DNA of 64,000 nucleotides, taken from positions 16,667,789 to 16,731,788 of the forward strand of contig NC_087062.1 of NCBI RefSeq assembly GCF_963678635.1. Direction: 5' to 3'. The stretch's first letter is position 1; each line of letters opens with the position of its first letter. The notes under the pieces were generated by a model, which was given only the letters and a program-made list of their open reading frames with translations, did no database searches and had not been told where the DNA came from. Positions 31,803 through 41,249 of this stretch are shown in pieces. Made by a program: the position numbers and the translations under genes. This DNA comes from Symsagittifera roscoffensis. Its lineage: Eukaryota; Xenacoelomorpha; Acoela; Convolutidae.

Positions 31803-32628
31803 TCAGTTACCAAATGCAGTTGAACAATCGGCAAGCCAAGATGTGTACCCGGGGATTTTTTCGAGACCTCCGCTGCTTACTCCTTGAACTTTGCAGAACA
31901 AGAACAGGTCAATTATTGACAAGTTACCAACCTTTCGCTTGGTGACATATGATTTGAAAAACCCTTGCATTTGTTTATCAGAAATATTTGAGGCTAGCTG
32001 GTTCAACTGCGTATCGAGGTCCAGAAGATCGTTTGGATGCATTTGCTCATTGTAGAGACTGGGTGCAATAACACGACATAAAAATCTCCACACGTTGACT
32101 TCACCCAGAATAGGTTGTGCTTTACATGGACTAGTAAACAAAACGCAATCAGCAAGGTTGTTTTTTATCGCCATGTCATTCTGTATCCATCTTTTCACAA
32201 CAATCGACAATGAGCTTTTTCCTTTTCCATTCTTGAAGTTTTCGACAATTTTATTCAACATAATTTTATCTTCGGCAGAGCACGTTGAGTGCCAGTAAGT
32301 CTTCAAGTCTACGGCATAGCCGGCAGATTTAGAAAGAGACCGGGCAATTTCGAAGAACAATCTGAACTTATCTGGTGAAATCTGAACAACCATGTTTGGC
32401 ATTCCCGCGGCTATTGATGACCGTTCAACGTTTGATTCTGCTTTTAGCAACAGCTTGTCAAGTCGGGATTCAAGAAGCTGTATTTTTTCTGCAACACGTT
32501 CTCTAGTGCACGTCGAGCCTTCAGAAAAAGAGTGATAGCTTTGCATATCATACATCACTTTTTCCTCCATGGAAAAATTTATGTGTGACCAATCAACAAT
32601 GTTTTTCACGCTGTACATATCTAAGAAT
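31803..32628 (-). CDS. AIMP2: AIMP2-like aminoacyl-tRNA synthetase complex scaffold protein
   Basis: The 271-codon ORF (ATG at 32618, TGA ending at 31803) resembles AIMP2/p38 of the multi-tRNA-synthetase complex. The order is: a short N-terminus starting MYSVK; a short helix with LLESRLDKLL (human ALESRQDDILKRL); a mid region; and a C-terminal GST-like half with ILGEVNVWRFLCR (human IEGEGNIARFLFSL), a helical stretch, and SIIDLFLFCKV (human TVADVVLWSVLQ), ending TSWLADCSTAF. AIMP2 nucleates the complex through its N-terminal leucine-zipper-like helix and GST domain. A TTTTCAG acceptor ends at 32629 and the frame is open to it, so an upstream exon or 5' UTR intron exists. Human AIMP2 is 320 residues. 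Assignment rests on pattern and layout, with low identity. Confidence 0.68.
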
Positions 32629-33940
32629 CTGAAAACAATTCGTGATTAGTGAAGAGATTTACGACCGCAGAATTGTGCTCTAGTAGCGTGATTGCTTTTT
32701 TGAAAACGCGGCATCTTTGAAAAATACAAGCAACTCTCACGGCAGGCAGCGATTATGCCGTTTCAAAGCGCGCGGACACAATTTATTACAAGTGCGAAGC
32801 TGAATTTAGGTTACGTAGCAAAAAAGTAGACAGGTCACAAATAGACGTGATAAACCAATCAGAATCGAGATTTTAAAAACGTACGCATGAACAAACAGGA
32901 ATAACCGGTCAATGTGCAAGCAGCGCAGTATGTTCCGACCATAGTCTTAAAAATACAAAAAAAAAGTTTTCGAATTTCGTGTCTTTTTCTAGTGCGTTGT
33001 AAAAAAAAGACCTGAAAAAATAGAATTTTCGATAAAAAGTAAAATAACTAATTCTATAGCCATAATAAAAAAGCCTATTTTAAAACAGTTTTTATAGAAA
33101 AACGACTAGAAAAAACTGTTTAGAACTTTTTTTTGCAGAAACTTTTTGAAATTTTTTGAAGTTTTTGATTCCAAAACTGGCGCTAAAAACTCCTCAATCT
33201 AAATTAACTCATGTAAAACTCAGTTTTCACGTCTTAAATTAAGCATAAAAAAGCTATTGAAGGTTGCACGCTCAACTTGTTAGCTCAAAATGGGACCAAA
33301 ATTCAAAAAAAAAATTGAAAAAAAAAAATAAAATTATGCGGCTAAAAAATGAGACCAAAATTCAAAAATTGAAAAAAAAACACATGAAACGAACCAAAGT
33401 CCGATATAATATTGGCCATAACCTATTACGCCGAAAAAAAAGAAAACAAAAAACTGAAGTAAACTGAAAACTGAAATAAAATTAAGACCACTAAAAATTA
33501 ATTCAGTCCCACTCAACCTCAAAACACATACACATCTCGTGAAACGACTCAACATATGGCGACTAAGCCGATGTAATCTAGGTCAAAACCTATCAAGCCG
33601 AAAAACAGGAAAAGAAAACACGCAAAAAATACTTTTTGAGACTAATAAGAAATTATTAAGTCCCCCTCAACCTCAAAATTAGCTGTGTTCTAGCTTTGAA
33701 CACAGAGGTCAAAGCTAGAAAACAGTCGGTTTAACTTTTTATCCTTTTTAAAATAATTTTTTTCAAAACTCAGCAATAACTCCTAAATCTCAAGTAATAC
33801 AACTCAACTCTTGGAAAAGTCTAATATTTTTGAAAACCAAGTTTTGAAAATAAAAAGCGAACTCAAACATTCTTCCATATTACCGAATAAAATAGAAACA
33901 CCAAATTGAAAGTAAATTCATATAAGAAGTCTATGTCTGG
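32629..33940. other. AT-rich non-coding stretch
   Basis: No gene seen. Poly(A)/poly(T) runs and a duplicated segment (GAGACCAAAATTCAAAAATTG-like, 33285-33380). Short ORFs here are Lys-rich products of A runs. Confidence 0.5.
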
Positions 33941-33949
33941 TATTGTTGC

Positions 33950-34615
33950 TGGGTGTGTACATCGGATTTTCAATGCCACTTCATCATGAGATAGTTTCCA
34001 TAAGTGTTTATCAGAGGCTAAAGATACTCTTTCGAAGAATCAGTGTCCTAGCTTTTACGTTGATAAATTATTCATGCCATTTTATCAAAAATTCTTGAAG
34101 GCAAGAAAATATCGAAAAAACCTGGACGAATTACTAAATCAGTTGGTACTCGGCTCGGTTTTTGTCTTGAGTACCGTGGCCATTGTACTGAAAGACTCGC
34201 CAAAGCCATAAAATCTTCCATCCCTCTATCAATATTTATTTCACCACTCGCAAATTACGCACTTGTCTTCCTTCTTTAAAATCTGTTGTTTCCTTGCCTC
34301 ATCGGAGCAATGTTTTTTATGAGATTGCTTGTAGTTGCTGTCAAGCAACCTATATCGGGCAAACAACCCGACATCTTCTGGCTCGAGTGAAGGAACACAG
34401 CAGAAAAGACGCCCCAGTTACTATCCATCGAAGGAAGTGCAACATTACTGGCAGTATAGACTTTGAAGATATGAAAGTCCTCGATTCAGCCACTGGACTG
34501 CGGAAATTGATGGCGTTAGAGAGTTTATACATTCGGAGAAGACGACCGACTATCAATACACGTGATGAGTACCGGAGCCGCCCCCTCAGTTACGTGTTCT
34601 AAGTAAACCACTCCA
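33950..34615 (+). mobile_element. Penelope-like element fragment with GIY-YIG endonuclease
   Basis: The clean part (34294-34602 and a little upstream) reads YFTTRKLRTCLPSLKSVVS, then NVFYEIACSCCQATYIGQTT, RHLLARVKEH and LMALESLYIRRRRP. This is the linker and GIY-YIG endonuclease domain that ends Penelope-like retroelement proteins, with the CxC Zn-like pair, YIG and the Arg and His-Glu positions retained. Upstream (33950-34265) the frame is broken by stops and at least one shift, and the RT core is missing. It is a 5'-truncated, inactive copy. The giant LTR element begins 380 bp downstream. Confidence 0.75.
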
Positions 34616-34991
34616 TTGAGAGTAACAACTTGTGTTTCAGCTTGCTGTACTTCTAACTTTTTGTGTTTATATCTTTTTAGCTATTTTTAGATTTATTGTA
34701 AATACCATTATTTTTCAGGTGCTATGTTTTAACTGATGATGGTTTTTCTGTTTGTAAAGGTTTTTACCACAACATTGTTTTTACTCTTTACTACTAAATT
34801 TATATAATTATCCGATATTTCCGAAATAAAATTTTCTTGACTTCCGAATTTTGTTTTGTCTAAACGCATTCTGATTACTAGAGTACTTACACTCGAAATT
34901 CTGATTACTACTTACAATCTAACTCTGCCTCTATTTCCAGTCGATAAGTTCGTCTGATTTACTATTTAAACTGGTCTAGTCATAACTAATC

Positions 34992-35470
34992 TAACATTCG
35001 TCTACTGTAGTCACACATGAGGCTTAAGAAAAATAGGCCCTATAACCACTGGCTCAAGGGTCAGGGACACTATCTCTTGTGTTTTTCTACCTCAAGAACG
35101 GTCGGAGCCAGTTCGGTTCGCTTGTGACATGAGACTACGGCCCGTTACAGCTTAAAGGCTACTACTAAAATATCCCCCCACTCTAGAATTAGAAACGTCC
35201 CCATACTTAGGTCTCTAGATACCCAAAATACATGAACGCCGTTAAAAACCGGGTTGGAACAATCCGTTAAGTTACTTTTTATTAGACAGTGTAACTTTGA
35301 TCCATTTCAGATGGATCAACCTAAAACTCGCCTTACCTCAACATAACAATTATAAAACACACTCTAGGAATTTAAATTAAGTACTCACATTGTAGCACGC
35401 TCAAGAACCAGGAAGTAAATAAGTCGGTAAACAACTCAAGAGTCAACAAAGTAACTAAAATGAGTTTAAT
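34992..35470 (-). repeat. 3' LTR of the giant element
   Basis: Matches 57084-57562 without a difference that I could see. In element sense it holds a TTTTATAAT TATA-like box, a polyadenylation signal AATAAA (plus-strand 35278-35283), a 9-bp hairpin TTGATCCAT/ATGGATCAA and four CTTGAG hexamers. The termini are not the usual TG...CA: the element-sense LTR begins AACTC or ATTAAACTC and ends GTTA. If the TAATC duplication is real, the LTR ends at about 35465. Confidence 0.93.
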
Positions 35471-36335
35471 GTCAGTCAGTTTTAACAACAAGAACAAGTT
35501 TTTACTCTAGACTGCAAGTTCTCGTGAACCATTGGGACACTCTAGCTGTCCACCTTTCCACCGAAGGTTCACTCTGGTCCAGTCAATAATAGTATTCCAA
35601 TCGTAATAATCCAACTCGTGGGAATGCTCTCGTCTCTGTTTCAGATGGGACAGCTCTACTCTAGGTTATTATTGCTTTCGAAATTGCGAATAGCAATTTC
35701 CCACCGATTTTTCTAGCAACTTTCCCGCGATTGTTATTCAACTGTTCTGATATTGTTCTAACTTCTTTTTCTGATTTTCAGTTCTCGCGAGAAAATCGTG
35801 CATGACAGGTTCCATTCGAAATTTTGAAAAATTAAATTTCACTCCGAAATCAAGTGTTTTTTGCTCCTCTCAAGGTCAAACTTCCAAATATGACCGACTG
35901 GCACATACTCCCCGGACTCGAGATCGATGTCCTCATCGCGCGCTGTTTTCTGCCAGTGAGTCCCAGAAAAACCGAGTGTTGCTCAAGATACAGTGCCAGT
36001 GGTCATTTACAGAAGTTTGCAGCAGATTTAAGCTTATCTACACCCCAAAATTCACAGCCATTTAAAATTTTCACACTATTGCTAAACAGCAACCAAAATC
36101 TGCATACACCTGCACCCTTGAATTTTCGCTTTTCAAGCCAATCGTTTTAAAATCTCTTTTGTCCTATTCAATCAGGAAATTGTCATGCAGCATTTCGATT
36201 TATATAATAAATATAGTATATTAGTAACAATATTTGCTTTGTTAAAATTTCTTTTTCGTGAATCCAAGTTTCACTCGGATCCACGCTCAAGCCCCCCTTC
36301 CCTCTCAAGACTCAAGATCCATCCGATTTGCCCAT
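35471..36335 (-). other. Element 3' untranslated region
   Basis: Lies between the ORF4 stop and the 3' LTR. No ORF of note. The expected polypurine tract is not adjacent to the LTR; the nearest purine-rich run in element sense (GGTGGAAAGGTGGA) is about 80 bp away, near plus-strand 35550. Confidence 0.6.
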
Positions 36336-39300
36336 TCATCTCGTACTCTTCGCCTTGGAGGTACTGCATCCTGAAGTGCTAGATGCGGCAAACTGTCTCA
36401 ACAGTTCCTCTTCATCATCGGAACTAATCACAATCTCCTCCCAAGCCTTCAGCTGTTCATAGGATCGCATCCATTCTCTCTGCTCCTGCAATCTCTTTGC
36501 TTGGTTGGGTAGTGCCTTCACCCTAGCTTCTCGGTTCAAGCAAAAGGAGTTGTGCAGGCTCAAGCTCACGTTCTTCGCCAGGTCTTCCTCTAGTATCGAC
36601 TCCCTCGCTTTGGTATTGTCTCTAGACATCTTACCCACTCTTTTCCATCCTGTCGTGATCGCATTACGATGGGTTAGCAGGGGTCTCTTGAAAGCTTCCG
36701 GCCCAATCTCGGCCTGGAACTGTCGATACTCCTTTTGATGTTTTCTCATGTGATCTTTCGTTGTCATGTACAACCAAGACGTCAATGTCGCCCGAAACCA
36801 TGGAAAGTACCTCAAGCGGCTCCATACGTGCCTGACTTCCGTCGGTATGGCGAATACTTTGCACGCAGTCTCAAACAACTCGAGTCTCCTGCTGTAATCT
36901 ATCGCGTATATTGACTCAGCCGTTGGCGTCGTCGCCTCCCGATACTCCGTTATATTCTCTTCTATCCATCTCAGAGCTAACATCGTACTCACTACTAAGA
37001 GCGTCACCTTCTGCCGGTGATCCGGTAGTCCGATCGACCGAATCTCTTCCACATCCCACACCAGGCAAAGGTTCTTGTGATCTGGATACCACACCGTTTG
37101 TGCCAAACAGTGGCATGGGCATTCCCCATGAGAGATCTCAATGCTCCTGAGATTACGCTCCCCTGAGGCTTCCAAGAGAGGCTCAAGCTCCATCATTTTC
37201 TCGTGCATCTTGTCGTTGTCTTCCAGGTTCGGAGTACTTCCCACAGGTTTCCCGATCACGTTTTGTCTCTCGTGATCGCTTGTGTTTTCTCTTTCCAACT
37301 TCAGAAGATCTTCTCCCCAGATTTCGCTTAAGTCATCTCTCAATTCTTTTGGTACTGTCCCTTTGATTTTTCTCAACAACTTGTGCGAGTGATGCGACAT
37401 CCGAGCCAACCTCACGCACTTGGGCACTGAGAAGGCCTTGTCCACCAGTATTCTCTGGCTGGACACTTCCACCATCGCCATGTGTAGCGGGTAGTGACTT
37501 CCGCACAAGTTGGCCATCATTGACCCTATCAGCGATTTCGCGTTCAATGGCAAGCCATAAGCTTCGCTCATGGGAAATCCCATTTCCGCCTCAAGACCAA
37601 CCTTCCAGCTCCGGATGTGTTTTTGAGTCACCTGCAACACCCCGGGCCATGATTCTACGCTCAACGCCGTCACTAAATGATGTTCAGACTCCAGTCTCTC
37701 CAGTGCCTGCAGACCACACATTCTCGAGAAGAATCCGAGAGCTGTCGCTATATTCACCGTGGTTCTCGCGTAACATTCCGCTATTATTTGCACTTCACTT
37801 TTCTCCCTTTCTGTGATGTCTTCGAACCAAGTGACCAGGTCCTCTTTTTGAAACGACAGTATTCTGACGCATGACCGTCCATCGCAGATGTGCTCTCCGT
37901 TCCCACACGTCGAATCCAGACAGCTACCCGGCTCCAATTTCTTTGCTGACCCGGGGTCGCTCATCCTTTCGCTTGGCTCTTGCATCTGGGGCGTGATTAG
38001 CTTATGTAGCACACTCAACTTCGCCAGATCTTCATCTTCCGTTGGTGCTAACCTCACTCGCTCTGTGGTTTCCTCGATTAGACTTGCATGGGGATGTGGA
38101 CACCAGGAGGGTCTTAGTAGCTTCCATATCACTCCCAAGTTCGTGGTTAACAAGCCATTTCCACCGCCCATGTTCACTTCAACTCTCTTGTTTGAGCGCG
38201 GTATGCTTATCACCTCTGGTGTTTTCTCAAGAATCAGGCCCAGGCTCGGCCCCTCTTTCTCCACCGCGTCTATCTCCATTATTCTTTCTGTCCAAAACTT
38301 CAGTAGCTCCGCTACCTCATGGTTTCTGTGGGCTCCTCCAGCTTCCGAGTCTAAGAAGGGATTGTAGGCTATTCCCATCACTCCAGACACATATTGGTAT
38401 TCCCCCTTCTCACTGAGTCTCGAGTACTGTTCTGACGAGGCCAGGTTACGGTGAACATCATGTTCTTCCTCGAACTTCTTATTAGAGAACCTCCGTACCT
38501 CGTCCAGCTTTCGATGGTTCTCTAAGGATAGTCTGGAACCATCTTCTTTCTCTATTCCTGTACTCTGATATACGTTCAAGATGATCGTTGAGACTCTTCT
38601 CTCCATGGTTTTACTTCCACTTGCTCTCTGGTGGCATGCCAGGATGGTGCTATCAGACATCATTGACATTGTCCATCTCAAGAAACATGTGGCATCTTTT
38701 CTTCTAGCCAGGCTCAAGCCTGAATTGTCCCTGGCCACGTGTTGCATCAGTGCCTGATACACCTCTAGCTTCTTGCTTCCCAACTTCAGCCTGTCATACG
38801 AGGTCAATGTCTCCAACTCTATTCCCACCAGACTCCAGGTGAACATTAATTGTCCCGCAGTTCTAACGAAGGGATTCGCCATTAGTGGCGGTGCTGATGA
38901 GGATGTTCTCATCGCCTCTTCAAAATGATCCTTCAACAAACTCTGCCAGGACCTCTTCAGATGACTTGCCATCTCTATCTTATTAACCTCGGCTTTTTGC
39001 TGGGTGGCCCAATTGCGTCGCCTGCGAGCTATTCCACTGTCCAACTTCTTCAAGCAGTCCTCCATTTCCTTCAATGTTTCGAGGGCCACCCACCACGTCC
39101 GGGAAGTGTTCCTCGTCTTGCTCCTCTCCAATGGATCACTCGTCACTTGTTTGCCCATGTCCTGATGTGCCTTCGAGATCCATTCTTTGCCGATCTCCAC
39201 TTCCCCTACCTGTCCGTTCGTTGAACCTCTCTTCACGTTTACCTTCTGAGGCTTGAAGTCTTCTTCTGACGTCGAACTGGTGGAAACCTCTATTTCCTTT

Positions 39301-41231
39301 TCTACTTCAAGTGGTTTCCTGAGCTCCGAGCTGTTCTTGTATGCCGCCGTCTTGCATCGGGCCAAAACGATGGGCGCCGTCTCTCTCAAGTTTCCTTCCG
39401 AAACAGCATCCACTGAAGGACTACCCCATCCTTCCATTTCTCTCTTCCTCTTGCGAGTCTTCACATCTCTGCTCGAGGGTGTTGTGGCTATCATCATTGA
39501 TTCGACCTCTCTATCCACTCCTTCCAACTCTTGCCTCCCCCCTGCTCGAGCCTTAAGGATATTAGTACTTTTAATCATATTACTAGTCCCAACCTTATCC
39601 CTTTTTATATCATCAACCATTTTATCCACAGTTTTTTGTTTCAGAGTAGAGCTGTCCTCACATTTCTCTTTTCTAGTCTTCGATCGTGCGTTCCTCAGCT
39701 CCACTAGCTTGTTCAGCAGCTCTTTTCTTGCTTTCTCATCCAGGCCCGTTCCTATCAGGAGCGGTTCCCCGAATCTCACTACTGCGTCCCACAGTTCCTT
39801 CTTGAACTTGTCCAGCGTCGTCTCGCTGCCCACTTCTCGATTGAATTCCCCCAGGAATTCCTGCCAAGCGTCATCCTCGAGAGATTCCAAGAATATGTCC
39901 CTGTTCCCTTCGAACGTGTTCTTCTCCCTTTCCTCCGAGCTCAAGAGTAACATCCCCATATTGAAGGTCTCACCTGCCAATGGCAACTCTAGGTTCTTCC
40001 GCGGGGACGGGTTCAGAGGTGGTGTGGCAGTATCTGCCCAATTCTCTTCGCTCAAGTCTTTCAACAGCTCTTGAGTGGTGAGTTCCTCCCCTGATGGCCC
40101 TGGTTCAGGTGTATTCCCCACCTCCATGTCTTCTCCAGCTTCACTGAGAGTTTCATCCATACTCTCTTCCTCTGATTCATTTCTTCTTCTCTCGAGAATT
40201 CTTTTGAATCGATCCTCAACGGGTCCACTCCTCTTGTCTCCAGGCGTGTCTACAGACAGTGGTGACGGTGTCGTAGGATCCAGCTTTTTATATTCCGTCA
40301 GGGCTACATGCAGTTGACCTGCTGCATCTAGTTCTGTTCCCTCCTGTGTCACTTCTACTTGTTCCAAGTCATAGGGTGCCTTGTATTTTCTCGTGGCAAA
40401 TTTCATTTCGTCCACCAATGCGACGTGTCCCTCCATCACGATCATCCTGCCATCATCCCATATGGGTAGCATATTCTCAAGTCCTTCCTTCTCAAGAGTC
40501 CTCAAGACTTTCCGCACCTCATATCCAGGGGGCTGCGAACCTCTACTCTTTTTCGCTTGCGTCGTCCACGAATTTACCTTCATCTCGCTGGTGTGGAAGT
40601 AGACTGCCGCCGTGTAGCCGATGAACAGGGGATCCCAGCCATCCGTGAAATGCCTCTGCGTTTCCTCCGTCATCATCTTCGCCATTATGGAGGAAACCAC
40701 CAAGGGACTATTCATTCCCAAGGTCATCCTCCTGACTGTCGGGAACTCAGGCATGGTGGCTGGTAGGATTTCCTTCTCCATTATGGCCTCCAGCTCCCTC
40801 TTGACTAGTGCAAAGCACTCCTTCCAGGCGGGGATTCTCAAGACTTCTCGTCCGTTGGCCGTCAATGGGTTTAGGTTCCAAAACTTTGGATACATTTCAA
40901 TGGGGCCCTCTCGCTTGCCTCCCATTCTACATTGCATTTGTCCCCTGAAGTTGCACACCATCATCTCGGCATCTTTCACTTTTCCGAAGAGTACCGTGTT
41001 GCTCATACGCGCCCTGAGCACCTCCTGCTGACACCAATTCAGCGCTGTACCATCCAGTACGCTGATGAGACTCAAGTGCGTCACCGAGTGACGATACGTT
41101 ATCACCAGGGGATCTGGAAACGCGTACGTCACTGCTGGACCATAGATGCAGGTCACCACCTCCTCTAGACCCCGGATTATCCCCATTGGGTCCGACCTCA
41201 TTGCCAGGCACAGGTCCGTCAACAGAGGCAT
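36336..41231 (-). CDS. Giant-element ORF4, 1631 residues, no recognised family
   Basis: The ATG at 41231 begins MPLLTDLCLAMRSDP; the ORF is uninterrupted to its stop at 36336. I recognise no catalytic domain. Visible parts are: an N-terminal ~300 residues of mixed hydrophobic/charged sequence suggesting a folded domain; an acidic Ser/Glu-rich linker (~345-400); a basic NLS-like KTRKRKRE (~591-598); a Cys cluster CLDSTC-GNGEHIC-DGRSC (~1104-1121) that could bind metal or form disulfides; a second Cys/His group GECPCHCL further on; and a C-terminal EIVISSDDEEELL (~1599-1611), which has the form of a SUMO-interacting motif. It shares its reading frame with ORF3, separated by one TGA and six codons. 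Its function is unknown; structural, envelope-like or nuclear roles are all possible. Confidence 0.85.
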   Translation of the reverse strand: MPLLTDLCLAMRSDPMGIIRGLEEVVTCIYGPAVTYAFPDPLVITYRHSVTHLSLISVLDGTALNWCQQEVLRARMSNTVLFGKVKDAEMMVCNFRGQMQCRMGGKREGPIEMYPKFWNLNPLTANGREVLRIPAWKECFALVKRELEAIMEKEILPATMPEFPTVRRMTLGMNSPLVVSSIMAKMMTEETQRHFTDGWDPLFIGYTAAVYFHTSEMKVNSWTTQAKKSRGSQPPGYEVRKVLRTLEKEGLENMLPIWDDGRMIVMEGHVALVDEMKFATRKYKAPYDLEQVEVTQEGTELDAAGQLHVALTEYKKLDPTTPSPLSVDTPGDKRSGPVEDRFKRILERRRNESEEESMDETLSEAGEDMEVGNTPEPGPSGEELTTQELLKDLSEENWADTATPPLNPSPRKNLELPLAGETFNMGMLLLSSEEREKNTFEGNRDIFLESLEDDAWQEFLGEFNREVGSETTLDKFKKELWDAVVRFGEPLLIGTGLDEKARKELLNKLVELRNARSKTRKEKCEDSSTLKQKTVDKMVDDIKRDKVGTSNMIKSTNILKARAGGRQELEGVDREVESMMIATTPSSRDVKTRKRKREMEGWGSPSVDAVSEGNLRETAPIVLARCKTAAYKNSSELRKPLEVEKEIEVSTSSTSEEDFKPQKVNVKRGSTNGQVGEVEIGKEWISKAHQDMGKQVTSDPLERSKTRNTSRTWWVALETLKEMEDCLKKLDSGIARRRRNWATQQKAEVNKIEMASHLKRSWQSLLKDHFEEAMRTSSSAPPLMANPFVRTAGQLMFTWSLVGIELETLTSYDRLKLGSKKLEVYQALMQHVARDNSGLSLARRKDATCFLRWTMSMMSDSTILACHQRASGSKTMERRVSTIILNVYQSTGIEKEDGSRLSLENHRKLDEVRRFSNKKFEEEHDVHRNLASSEQYSRLSEKGEYQYVSGVMGIAYNPFLDSEAGGAHRNHEVAELLKFWTERIMEIDAVEKEGPSLGLILEKTPEVISIPRSNKRVEVNMGGGNGLLTTNLGVIWKLLRPSWCPHPHASLIEETTERVRLAPTEDEDLAKLSVLHKLITPQMQEPSERMSDPGSAKKLEPGSCLDSTCGNGEHICDGRSCVRILSFQKEDLVTWFEDITEREKSEVQIIAECYARTTVNIATALGFFSRMCGLQALERLESEHHLVTALSVESWPGVLQVTQKHIRSWKVGLEAEMGFPMSEAYGLPLNAKSLIGSMMANLCGSHYPLHMAMVEVSSQRILVDKAFSVPKCVRLARMSHHSHKLLRKIKGTVPKELRDDLSEIWGEDLLKLERENTSDHERQNVIGKPVGSTPNLEDNDKMHEKMMELEPLLEASGERNLRSIEISHGECPCHCLAQTVWYPDHKNLCLVWDVEEIRSIGLPDHRQKVTLLVVSTMLALRWIEENITEYREATTPTAESIYAIDYSRRLELFETACKVFAIPTEVRHVWSRLRYFPWFRATLTSWLYMTTKDHMRKHQKEYRQFQAEIGPEAFKRPLLTHRNAITTGWKRVGKMSRDNTKARESILEEDLAKNVSLSLHNSFCLNREARVKALPNQAKRLQEQREWMRSYEQLKAWEEIVISSDDEEELLRQFAASSTSGCSTSKAKSTR

Positions 41232-41249
41232 CCCTCTGTTCGCCTTCTC

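Noticed and set aside
37888-40074. Long plus-strand ORFs (159-273 codons) opposite ORF4, and similar ones at 44495-45235, 45818-46447 and 53018-53635
   Set aside because: Antisense shadows of long, moderately GC-rich coding ORFs; Ser/Leu/Pro-rich with no domain.
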